64,000 nt of DNA from WTKG01 sp963735005 (GTDB lineage: Bacteria > Actinomycetota > Actinomycetes > Actinomycetales > Demequinaceae): the NCBI GenBank assembly GCA_963735005.1, contig CAVTJA010000003.1, positions 124,001 through 188,000 on the forward strand, written 5' to 3'. The translations under genes and the position numbers were made by a program. Shown piece after piece: positions 34,865 through 42,733 of the stretch (positions are counted from its first letter, which is position 1; each line of letters begins with the position of its first letter). A model generated the notes under the pieces. That model did not search any database. It saw only the letters and a program-made list of their open reading frames with translations, and was not told the DNA's origin.

Positions 34865-35458
34865 ATGGCTAACCAGACGGGCCCGGCACTCGACCCGAGC
34901 TACCGACGCGCGCGCACCGATCTCCAAAAGAGCGAACGCACCGCGGCCATCCTGCTCGCCGCCCGCCAGGAATTCGATGCCCACGGCTTTGCCGGATTCA
35001 CCATGCGGGCGGTGGGGGAGCGGGTCCACATCAGCAAGGCCGCACTTTATGGCTACCACGCGTCCAAGCACGCGATCCTCGCGACCCTGACGACGGGCAT
35101 GCTCGCGTCGTGGGCGCGCGCGCTCGCCGATCGCCTTGCAGGCCAGGCAGCTGCCGAACCGGACGCGGTCGCAGCCGAGGTGCTCGCGTCGCTCGACGGG
35201 CGCGACACGTTGATCGGCCTGCTCGATGTGCTCGGCCCGTGCGTCGAGCCGGGGCTCACGGACGCGGAGAGGCACCAGCACGATGCGCTGATGGCGGGAG
35301 CGCTTGCCACGGCGGGGGAGGCGCTTGAGTCCGCGCTACCGGGCATCCCGCCTGGCGAGGGTCCGATGCTTGCACGCGCCACCCTAGCCGTGGCCCGCAC
35401 GCACGGCGACGCAAGCGTTGCCGTGCCCGCGCTGCTGAGGGGCGCGTCGAGGCCGTAG
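34865..35458 (+). CDS. TetR/AcrR family transcriptional regulator
   Basis: 197 aa from ATG 34865 (an in-frame GTG lies at 34859). The N-terminal HTH is typical: 'ILLAARQEFDAHGFAGFTMRAVGERVHISKAALYGYHASKHAIL'. The C-terminal ligand-binding region is Ala/Leu-rich and unassigned. It precedes pyruvate carboxylase by 85 nt, but nothing shows that it controls it. Confidence 0.88.
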   Translation: MANQTGPALDPSYRRARTDLQKSERTAAILLAARQEFDAHGFAGFTMRAVGERVHISKAALYGYHASKHAILATLTTGMLASWARALADRLAGQAAAEPDAVAAEVLASLDGRDTLIGLLDVLGPCVEPGLTDAERHQHDALMAGALATAGEALESALPGIPPGEGPMLARATLAVARTHGDASVAVPALLRGASRP

Positions 35459-35543
35459 TTGCGGCCCCGCCGGGCGACCCGGAGCGCCGTTGTGAGGCCT
35501 CGGGGAAACCTGGCAAGATAGGCGCAACGTCGAAGGGGAGTCA

Positions 35544-38500
35544 ATGTTCAGCAAAGTTCTCGTTGCCAACCGAGCAGAGATCGCAGTGCGTGCTTTCCGC
35601 GCCGCATACGAGCTCGGGGCGAAGACGGTCGCCGTCTTCCCGCACGAGGACCGCATGTCTGAGCACCGCCTCAAGGCCGACGAGGCTTACCAGATTGGCC
35701 AGGTAGGGCACCCCGTTCGCGCCTACCTCACGCCTTCCGAGATGGTGCGCGTCGCCAAGTTGTCGGGCGCAGACGCCGTGTACCCGGGCTACGGATTCCT
35801 GTCCGAGAACGTGGCGTTCGCCAAGGCGTGCGCCGACGCCGGGCTCACCTTCATCGGCCCGCCTGCCGAGGTTCTGGAGAAGGCCGGCGACAAGGTCGAG
35901 GCGCTCAAGGCCGCCAAGGCGGCTGGCATCCCCACGCTCGCGTCGTCGGAACCCTCGAAGGACCCCAAGGAGCTCATCGCCAAGGCCGCCGAGATCGGAT
36001 TCCCGATCTTCGTGAAGGCCGTAGCTGGCGGCGGCGGGCGCGGCATGCGCCGAGTCGAGAAGCCAGAGGACCTGCCCGAGCTTCTTGACGCCGCGATGCG
36101 CGAGGCCGAGACCGCCTTCGGCGACCCCACCGTCTTCCTCGAGCAAGCCGTGCTCGCCCCTCGCCACATCGAGGTCCAAATCCTTGCCGACGGCGAGGGC
36201 AACGTCGTCCACCTGTTTGAGCGTGACTGTTCAGTGCAGCGCCGTCACCAGAAGGTCGTGGAGATCGCGCCCGCCCCCAACCTCGACCCGGCGATCCGCG
36301 ACGCGCTGTGCGCGGACGCCGTCAAGTTCGCCAAGAGCCTCGGCTACGTCAACGCCGGCACCGTGGAGTTCCTCGTTGACACGGTGGGGGAGCGGGCAGG
36401 CAAGCACGTGTTCATCGAGATGAACCCGCGTATCCAGGTGGAGCACACCGTCACCGAAGAGGTCACGGACATTGACATCGTCCGCACACAGATGCGGATC
36501 GCGGCGGGGGAGACGCTCGAACAGATCGGCATCCGCCAGGAGGATGTGCGGGTCAACGGCTTCGCGCTCCAGTGCCGCATCACCACGGAAGACGCCTCGA
36601 ACGGCTTCCTCCCGGACACCGGCCGCATCACCGCGTACCGCTCGCCGGGCGGCGCCGGCGTGCGCCTGGACGGCGCCACGGGCATGGCGGGCGGCAACAT
36701 CTCCGGCCACTTCGACTCGATGCTCGTGAAGCTCACGTGCCGCGGCCGCGACTTCCACACCGCCGTCACACGCGCCCAGCGCGCGCTCGCCGAGTTCCGC
36801 ATCCGCGGCGTGACGACGAACATTCCGTTCCTGAAGGGTGTGCTGGCGGACGAGGACTTCCGCAATGGGGGAGTCTCCACCAGCTTCATCGACGAGCGGC
36901 CGCAGTTGCTCGAGCGGCCGGCAAGCAAGAACCGCTCCGGCAAGCTGCTCGAGTTCCTTGGCAACCAGACCGTCAACAAGCCGAACGGCAAGGCGCCGGG
37001 TAGCTTTGTGCGGCCCGCAGACAAGTTGCCAATCGTGGGACTCGGCGACGACCCCGTGGCCGGCTCGCGGCAGCGACTGCTCGATCTCGGCCCCGAGAAG
37101 TTCGCGGCGGAGCTGCGCGCACAGAAGGCGCTTGGCGTCACCGAGACGACGTTCCGCGACGCTCACCAGAGCCTGCTCGCCACGCGCGTGCGGACCTACG
37201 ACCTGCTCGCGGCGGCGGGACACACGGCGCGGATGACCCCCGAGTTGCTGTCCGTCGAATGCTGGGGCGGCGCCACCTACGACGTCTCGCTGCGGTTCCT
37301 CAGCGAGGACCCATGGCTTCGCCTCGAGCGTCTCCGCGACGCCATGCCAAACATCGCGTTGCAGATGCTGCTACGAGGCCGCAACACCGTCGGCTATACG
37401 CCGTATCCGGACGAGGTCGCGCACGCGTTCGTCGAGGAGGCGACCGAGACCGGCATCGATATCTTCCGGATCTTCGACGCGCTCAACGACGTCGAGCAGA
37501 TGCGGCCCGCGATCGAGGCCGTGCGCGCCACTGGCCAGTCGGTGGCCGAGGCGACGCTGTGCTACACGTCGGACCTCACCAACCCCGACGAGAAGCTCTA
37601 CACGCTCGACTACTACCTGAAGCTTGCCGACAAGCTTGTTGCCGCAGGCGCGCACATGCTCGCGGTGAAGGACATGGCTGGCCTGCTGCGCCCACCGGCG
37701 GCGTTCACCCTGGTGTCGGCGCTGCGCGAGCGTTTCGACGTGCCGGTGCACCTTCACACTCACGACACCGCCGGCGGCCAGCTCGCGACGCTGTACGCGG
37801 CGTCCGAGGCTGGCGTGGACGCGGTGGACGTCGCGAACGCGGCGATGGCCGGAACCACGTCGCAGCCGTCCATGAGCGCGCTCGTCGCGGCCATGGAGCA
37901 CACCGAGCGCGACACCGGCCTGTCGCTGGCCGCGTGCCAAGACATGGAGCCGTACTGGGAGTCGGTCCGCAAGCTCTACAAGCCTTTCGAGAGCGGACTT
38001 CCCGGGCCGACTGGCCGCGTCTACACGCACGAAATCCCAGGCGGTCAGCTTTCCAATCTGCGCCAGCAGGCCATCTCGCTGGGGCTGGGCGACCAGTTCG
38101 AGCAGATCGAAGACATGTACGCCGCGGCGGACCGCATGCTTGGCCACCTTGTGAAGGTGACGCCATCGTCCAAGGTGGTGGGGGACCTCGCGTTGCAGCT
38201 CGTGGGCGCGGGCGTCGACCCTGGCGACTTCGAAGCCGACCCCGGCTCGTACGACCTGCCGGACAGCGTCATCGGCTTCCTTGAGGGCGAGCTTGGTGAC
38301 CCGCCCGGCGGGTGGCCCGAGCCGTTCCGCACCAAGGCGCTCAAGGGCCGCGAGTCCAAGCGCAAGATGCCCACGCTGTCCAAGGAGGACCGCACTCTGC
38401 TTGACGAGTCTGGGCCCGCGCGCCGGAACCACCTCAACCACCTGCTGTTCCCCGGGCCTGCGGACGACTTCGACAAGGCCGTCGAGATGTTCGGCGACAT

Positions 38501-38951
38501 CTCCGTCGTGGACACGTACCACTACCTCTACGGCCTGCCCGTCGGGGGAGGGGAGGAGGCGACCGTCGACGTGGAGAAGGGCGTCAAGCTCATCATCACG
38601 CTCGAGGCGCTCGGCGAGCCTGACGACCACGGCATGCGCACCGCGATGTTCAACTACAACGGCCAGATCCGACCCGTGTCCATTCAGGACGACGCCGCCC
38701 AGGTTGACGTCGTGCGCCGCGACAAGGCGGACCCGACCGTCGAGGGCGAAATCCCGGCGCCGTTCGCGGGAGCCGTCTCCGTGCTCGTTGAGGAAGGCGC
38801 CACCGTCAAGGCCGGCGAGACCGTCGCATCCATCGAGGCCATGAAGATGGAGGCCGCGATCACCACGCCTGTTGCCGGCACCGTCAAGCGCGTCGCCGTG
38901 CGCGGCACGGAGACGCTCGCCGGCGGCGACCTCGTCGTCGTCATCGGCTAG
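35544..38951 (+). CDS. pyc: Pyruvate carboxylase
   Basis: 1135 aa, a full-length single-chain enzyme converting pyruvate and bicarbonate to oxaloacetate with ATP. Biotin carboxylase spans about 1-450 (KAVAGGGGRGMR ATP loop, 'FIEMNPRIQVEHTVTEE'). The carboxyltransferase TIM barrel lies at about 530-810 (ETTFRDAHQSLLATR, 'HLHTHDTAGG' metal His pair). The allosteric/PC tetramerisation region follows, and the biotinyl domain has EAMKMEA with biotin Lys near 1101. The ATG at 35544 follows AAGGGGAG. It is the main anaplerotic enzyme expected in this organism. Confidence 0.97.
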   Translation: MFSKVLVANRAEIAVRAFRAAYELGAKTVAVFPHEDRMSEHRLKADEAYQIGQVGHPVRAYLTPSEMVRVAKLSGADAVYPGYGFLSENVAFAKACADAGLTFIGPPAEVLEKAGDKVEALKAAKAAGIPTLASSEPSKDPKELIAKAAEIGFPIFVKAVAGGGGRGMRRVEKPEDLPELLDAAMREAETAFGDPTVFLEQAVLAPRHIEVQILADGEGNVVHLFERDCSVQRRHQKVVEIAPAPNLDPAIRDALCADAVKFAKSLGYVNAGTVEFLVDTVGERAGKHVFIEMNPRIQVEHTVTEEVTDIDIVRTQMRIAAGETLEQIGIRQEDVRVNGFALQCRITTEDASNGFLPDTGRITAYRSPGGAGVRLDGATGMAGGNISGHFDSMLVKLTCRGRDFHTAVTRAQRALAEFRIRGVTTNIPFLKGVLADEDFRNGGVSTSFIDERPQLLERPASKNRSGKLLEFLGNQTVNKPNGKAPGSFVRPADKLPIVGLGDDPVAGSRQRLLDLGPEKFAAELRAQKALGVTETTFRDAHQSLLATRVRTYDLLAAAGHTARMTPELLSVECWGGATYDVSLRFLSEDPWLRLERLRDAMPNIALQMLLRGRNTVGYTPYPDEVAHAFVEEATETGIDIFRIFDALNDVEQMRPAIEAVRATGQSVAEATLCYTSDLTNPDEKLYTLDYYLKLADKLVAAGAHMLAVKDMAGLLRPPAAFTLVSALRERFDVPVHLHTHDTAGGQLATLYAASEAGVDAVDVANAAMAGTTSQPSMSALVAAMEHTERDTGLSLAACQDMEPYWESVRKLYKPFESGLPGPTGRVYTHEIPGGQLSNLRQQAISLGLGDQFEQIEDMYAAADRMLGHLVKVTPSSKVVGDLALQLVGAGVDPGDFEADPGSYDLPDSVIGFLEGELGDPPGGWPEPFRTKALKGRESKRKMPTLSKEDRTLLDESGPARRNHLNHLLFPGPADDFDKAVEMFGDISVVDTYHYLYGLPVGGGEEATVDVEKGVKLIITLEALGEPDDHGMRTAMFNYNGQIRPVSIQDDAAQVDVVRRDKADPTVEGEIPAPFAGAVSVLVEEGATVKAGETVASIEAMKMEAAITTPVAGTVKRVAVRGTETLAGGDLVVVIG

Positions 38952-39035
38952 GGGAGTGGCGCCTCGTCAGGCGACGTAGTGTGGAGGTGAAGGACGCATA
39001 CAGCGTGTCTGATGCTCAACCGCCGGGAGGCGATC

Positions 39036-39390
39036 ATGCAGGTCATCATCAACACCGATCACAACATCTCGGCTCCATGACGACGCGATCGCCAAGATGG
39101 AGTCGCTCGTCGCGGCTTCGCTGGAGTACTTCGCCGAGCGTCTGACACGCGTGGAGGTTCACCTCACGGACGGCGCGGCGGGTCGTAGCACTGGCGACGA
39201 CATCCGTTGCCGCCTCGAAGCGCGTCCCGAGGGTCTCAACCCCACGTATGTGACAGCCGACGCGGCAACGGCGGACGATGCCTTGGATGGCGCGCTGACC
39301 AAGTTGACCCATGTGCTCGACACCACGTTTGGGCGACGCGACGACAAGCACAAGAGCGGGCCGTCCATGGGCGGAGCCGAACCGACGTAG
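39036..39390 (+). pseudogene. HPF/RaiA-like ribosome-associated protein, frameshifted
   Basis: ATG at 39036 after CGGGAGG. The first 14 codons (MQVIINTDHNIS..) run into TGA at 39078-39080. The +1 frame continues 'HDDAIAKMESLVAASLEYFAERLTRVEVHLTD' and ends at 39388-39390 with 'GRRDDKHKSG'. The full 117-aa protein matches the short actinobacterial HPF/RaiA group. The length of 355 nt equals 3n+1, so a single extra C near 39075 explains the break. A sequence error is likeliest, but the in-frame stop is UGA followed by C, as at the prfB frameshift site. Confidence 0.75.
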
Positions 39391-39419
39391 AACGTTTGGA
39401 AAGATGGAGACATGGAGAC

Positions 39420-39905
39420 ATGAACGAATCCTGGGAAGAGCGCGTGCGCAACTATTGGCTCACCGTAGACATGACTGCCGAAACCGCGGCGATGGATGCG
39501 ATGCGGGCCCTTGTTGAGGAGCGCGCAGAAGACGACCCAGCGGCTCTATATGAATGGGCATCTATACACGACTCCCTTGGGCATCCGGATGTCGCAATTC
39601 CGCTCTACGAGCGGGCGCTGTCGTCAGGCCTTGACGAGATCCGGCGTCCTCGGGCACAGATTCAGCTCGCGAGCTCACTGCGAAATGTGGGCGATTTCCG
39701 GGCCGCGATCGACATCCTCGAAGCGATGGAGCCAAGCGAGACAACGGGGCACGCGCGCGAGGCATTTCTTGCGCTCGCACTGTGGTCGGCGGGCGAATCG
39801 GACGCGGCTCTGAGCGTCGCTATTGGAGCCCTTGGCGAGACCCTGCCTCGTTACAACGCTTCAGTTGCGCGCTATGCGGCCGCGGTAGGGGGACATCGTC
39901 ACTAG
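39420..39905 (+). CDS. Tetratricopeptide repeat protein
   Basis: 161 aa from ATG 39420. It is mostly helical, with TPR-like pairs at about 40-120 ('ALYEWASIHDSLGHPDVAIPLYERAL', 'AQIQLASSLRNVGDFRAAIDILEAM', then a third weaker pair). Such small TPR proteins are common in bacteria and act as binding scaffolds; no partner is evident. It lies 29 nt after the HPF/RaiA-like gene. Confidence 0.8.
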   Translation: MNESWEERVRNYWLTVDMTAETAAMDAMRALVEERAEDDPAALYEWASIHDSLGHPDVAIPLYERALSSGLDEIRRPRAQIQLASSLRNVGDFRAAIDILEAMEPSETTGHAREAFLALALWSAGESDAALSVAIGALGETLPRYNASVARYAAAVGGHRH

Positions 39906-39941
39906 CGGGCTTGAGAGTCCGTTCGCACCCGCTTAGTTGAC

Positions 39942-39955
39942 ATAATGTGCATTAT
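39942..39955. promoter_or_regulatory. Palindrome upstream of the rbpA promoter
   Basis: ATAATG-TG-CATTAT: perfect 6-nt arms in a small AT-rich island, overlapping a TTGACA at 39937-39942. It lies 46 nt upstream of the SigR-type -35 box. It could be an operator or part of a second promoter; no known factor is assigned. Confidence 0.35.
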
Positions 39956-40000
39956 CGGCGTTACACCGAGGCCATGAAACCGCAGCAGGCAGCGCCGCGC

Positions 40001-40030
40001 GGGAACAAAACACGCATGGCCCCCGTTTGA
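40001..40030 (+). promoter_or_regulatory. SigR/SigH-type promoter of rbpA
   Basis: -35 GGGAAC (40001-40006), then exactly 18 nt, then -10 GTTTGA (40025-40030). This matches the actinobacterial thiol-stress ECF sigma consensus GGAA(T/C)-N18-GTT. The rbpA start codon is at 40070. In Streptomyces, rbpA is a known SigR target, so conserved control is plausible. Confidence 0.7.
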
Positions 40031-40069
40031 TTCAAGTAGTGGATGCAATATCCACAACGGGAGGATGTC

Positions 40070-40408
40070 ATGGCAGATCGAGCACTGCGCGGAATGCGCC
40101 TCGGGACTCAGAGCATGGAGACCGCTGCTGGCGCCGAACTCGCCGAACGCAGCGACGTCGTCTACGACTGCCCCAGCGGCCACGTCGTCACGATGCCGTT
40201 CTCGGTTGAGGCGGACGTGCCGGCAGTCTGGGACTGCCACTGCGGCCAGGTGGCGCTCCTGCGCCACGGCGCACAGCCCGAATACAAGGAAGCCAAGCAC
40301 GTCCGCACCCACTGGGACATGCTGCTCGAACGCCGCTCCATCAAGGAACTCGAGGAGCTCCTCGACGAGCGCCTCCAGTTACTCCGCGCGGGACGCGCGA
40401 GCGCCTAG
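40070..40408 (+). CDS. rbpA: RNA polymerase-binding protein RbpA
   Basis: 112 aa. RbpA binds the beta subunit region and primary sigma factor and stabilises open complexes; it is limited to actinobacteria. Features are the N-terminal tail 'RALRGMRLGTQSMET', the core with 'VVYDCPSGHVVTMPFSVEADVPAVWDC', and the C-terminal sigma-interaction helix 'TPWDMLLERRSIKELEELLDERL'-like segment (here TH for TP). It is convergent with ppm1 as in mycobacteria. The start follows GGGAGG. Confidence 0.95.
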   Translation: MADRALRGMRLGTQSMETAAGAELAERSDVVYDCPSGHVVTMPFSVEADVPAVWDCHCGQVALLRHGAQPEYKEAKHVRTHWDMLLERRSIKELEELLDERLQLLRAGRASA

Positions 40409-40411
40409 TTC

Positions 40412-40429
40412 GCGAGCCGCCCGGCTCGC
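40412..40429. terminator. Bidirectional hairpin between rbpA and ppm1
   Basis: GCGAGCCG/CGGCTCGC arms (40412-40419 and 40422-40429) between two convergent stops 30 nt apart. A short T-rich run follows on the plus strand (around 40440). It likely terminates both transcripts. Confidence 0.65.
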
Positions 40430-40438
40430 ACGGCGCTA

Positions 40439-41182
40439 CTATTTTGCGCGCCTGAACGGCCGAGTCAGTTGACGCCAGCGATGGGCAAAGCCCCATGTCG
40501 TCACCTTGCGCAGCGCCTCGCCGACGATGTTCCCGCTCATCTTTGACGCGCCATGCGTGCGCTCGACGAACTCGATAGGCACCTCGTAGACGGTCGCGCC
40601 CGCACGCAGCGCCCGCCAGCACATGTCGATCTGGAAGCAGTACCCCTGCGACTCGACCTCGCCCAACTTTACTTGACGTAACGTCGCCGCGGAATATGCA
40701 CGGAAGCCGGCCGTCGCATCCTTCACCTTCACCCCGAGCGCCATCCGCACGTACGTATTCGCGCCCACTGACAGCAACTTGCGGTGGAACGGCCAATTGA
40801 CGACGGACCCGCCCTTCACCCACCGCGAGCCGATCACCAGCCCGTACTCCCCCGCGTGCGCCAGCAGGTCGGGCAGCTGCTTGGCCTGGTGAGAGCCGTC
40901 GGCGTCCATCTCCACAACCACGTCGTAGCCGCGCTCAAGCGCCCAATCGAAGCCTGCGAGGTACGCGGCGCCCAGCCCCTGCTTGCCTGCACGGTGCAGC
41001 ACGAAGACGGACTTGTCGGCGGCGCTACGGGCGTCGGCCCACTCCCCCGTGCCGTCCGGCGAGTTGTCGTCCACCACCAGCACGTGCACGTCGGGCGAGT
41101 ACTCGCGCACGCCGTCAACCTGCCGCGGCAGCGACTCGATCTCGTTGTACGTCGGGATGATCACGAGCGTCTTCAGTCCCAC
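40439..41182 (-). CDS. ppm1: Polyprenol monophosphomannose synthase (GT2)
   Basis: 247 aa. A GT2 dolichol-phosphate-mannose-synthase fold that transfers mannose from GDP-mannose to polyprenyl phosphate for lipoglycans and protein mannosylation. Motifs are 'IPTYNEIESLP', 'VVDDNSPDGTG', 'VVEMDADGSHQ' and 'PIEFVERTHGASKMSGNI'. It overlaps lnt by 10 nt. In M. tuberculosis the two activities are fused in one Ppm1 chain; here they are separate but coupled genes. Confidence 0.92.
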   Translation of the reverse strand: MGLKTLVIIPTYNEIESLPRQVDGVREYSPDVHVLVVDDNSPDGTGEWADARSAADKSVFVLHRAGKQGLGAAYLAGFDWALERGYDVVVEMDADGSHQAKQLPDLLAHAGEYGLVIGSRWVKGGSVVNWPFHRKLLSVGANTYVRMALGVKVKDATAGFRAYSAATLRQVKLGEVESQGYCFQIDMCWRALRAGATVYEVPIEFVERTHGASKMSGNIVGEALRKVTTWGFAHRWRQLTRPFRRAK

Positions 41183-42699
41183 GTCCAGCGCCCCCTCAGT
41201 TTCATGACAGACACGCTAGCGAACACCGCGGCCGGCCCTAGCATGAACAACCACGCCAGCAACCCACCCAGCCTGACCGCGGGCGTCAGCGAGGTTCGGA
41301 GCGGCAACTGCGCGACCATCGCATCTGCCATGAACAGCTTGGTGGAGTCCACGGTGCTACCGTCCGGCAGGAAGATCGCGCTGACGCCCACCGTTGATGC
41401 CTGGACGGACACCCGCCCGGTCTCGATCGCCCTCAGGCGAGCCATCGCGAGTTGCTGGACCGACTCGTCGGTGTGGCCGAAATTCGCGTTGTTGGTCGGG
41501 ACGAACAGGATCTCGGCGCCGTTCAGCATCGAGTCGCGGATGATGCCGTCGTACGCCACCTCGAAGCAGATCACATCCCCGAGGACGACGGTGCGACCCA
41601 GCCGCTCGGACGGGAAATCGAGCACGCCAGGCTCGGTGCCGCCGATCATGTCGACTGTGACGCGGTCGACCTCGCTCGAGAAGACGCGCGCGATGCTGCG
41701 GATCGGGATGTACTCGGCGAACGGCGCCGGGTGCTGCTTGGAGTACGAGTCAATCACTGAGCCGTCCGTGCCCCATAGCAGCGTCGTGTTGAGGCGGCCG
41801 TTCGGGGGCGAATAGTCGACGGTGCCCACGAGGATCGGCGCGCCCACGAACTGCGCAGCGCCCGTCACCGCCTTGTACGTCTGGGCGTCGATGCGGGGAT
41901 CGATGTCGGCCGCGTTCTCGGGCCAGACAACCAAGTCGAAGCCGACGCTCGGGTCGAGCGTGCGCGTCACGACCGCGTGGTTGTCTGTCACCTCGCGCGC
42001 CTGGTTGAAAGAGTCGAGCCCGCGGTCAGGGACACTCCCCTGGATCACAGCGATCGTCAGGGTCCCGGACTCGGCTTTGACGTCCAACGGCACCACAAGG
42101 CCCGACAGCGTGACCGCCACCGCCGCGGCACTCGCCAACGCGGGGATCGACAGCCTGCGGACGCGCAGTGCCTCCCAGGCAAGCCCCGCGAGCCCCGCGA
42201 CGAGGGCGGTGGCGAACGACACCAGCGGCGCTCCCCCAAGCCACGCGAGGTGGCCGAGCGGCGACTCGGACTGGCTGAACGCGAGGCGCCCCCACGGGAA
42301 GCCGCTGAACGGGAGCACAGAGCGCACTTGCTCGTATGACACCCACAAGGCGGCGAAGGACAGCGGCTCGAGCCACACCCGGCCGACCAGCCACTTGGAC
42401 CGGCATAGCCACGCCCACGACAACGCGAACAGCGCAACCGCCAGGCCCTCGAGCAACGACAGCGCGATCCACGGCGCCACCCCCACGGAGGTGTACGTCC
42501 ACCACAGGTGCGGCAGGAAGAACGCAAGGCCGGCAGCGTAGCCCACCCAGAAGGACGCCTTCCTGCTGACCTCCTCAAGCGCCCACCACAGTAGCGCGAG
42601 GCCGGCAAACGCCGCCCACCACCAGCCAAGCGCCGGGAAGGCCGACGCTGTGACGAGTCCGCTGGCGATCGCGAGGAGGTACCGGCGGGAGAGCTTCAC
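41173..42699 (-). CDS. lnt: Apolipoprotein N-acyltransferase
   Basis: 508 aa. About seven N-terminal membrane helices are followed by an extracellular nitrilase (CN_hydrolase) domain with the catalytic triad Glu in 'VVWPENAADID', Lys in 'YSKQHPAPF' and Cys in 'DVICFEVAYDG', then a last helix. It adds the third acyl chain to lipoproteins. Several lipoproteins in this window are potential substrates. Confidence 0.93.
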   Translation of the reverse strand: MKLSRRYLLAIASGLVTASAFPALGWWWAAFAGLALLWWALEEVSRKASFWVGYAAGLAFFLPHLWWTYTSVGVAPWIALSLLEGLAVALFALSWAWLCRSKWLVGRVWLEPLSFAALWVSYEQVRSVLPFSGFPWGRLAFSQSESPLGHLAWLGGAPLVSFATALVAGLAGLAWEALRVRRLSIPALASAAAVAVTLSGLVVPLDVKAESGTLTIAVIQGSVPDRGLDSFNQAREVTDNHAVVTRTLDPSVGFDLVVWPENAADIDPRIDAQTYKAVTGAAQFVGAPILVGTVDYSPPNGRLNTTLLWGTDGSVIDSYSKQHPAPFAEYIPIRSIARVFSSEVDRVTVDMIGGTEPGVLDFPSERLGRTVVLGDVICFEVAYDGIIRDSMLNGAEILFVPTNNANFGHTDESVQQLAMARLRAIETGRVSVQASTVGVSAIFLPDGSTVDSTKLFMADAMVAQLPLRTSLTPAVRLGGLLAWLFMLGPAAVFASVSVMKLRGRWTWD

Positions 42700-42733
42700 T
42701 GGTCTAGGTTATGCGACGGCGGCTGGGAGCCGG

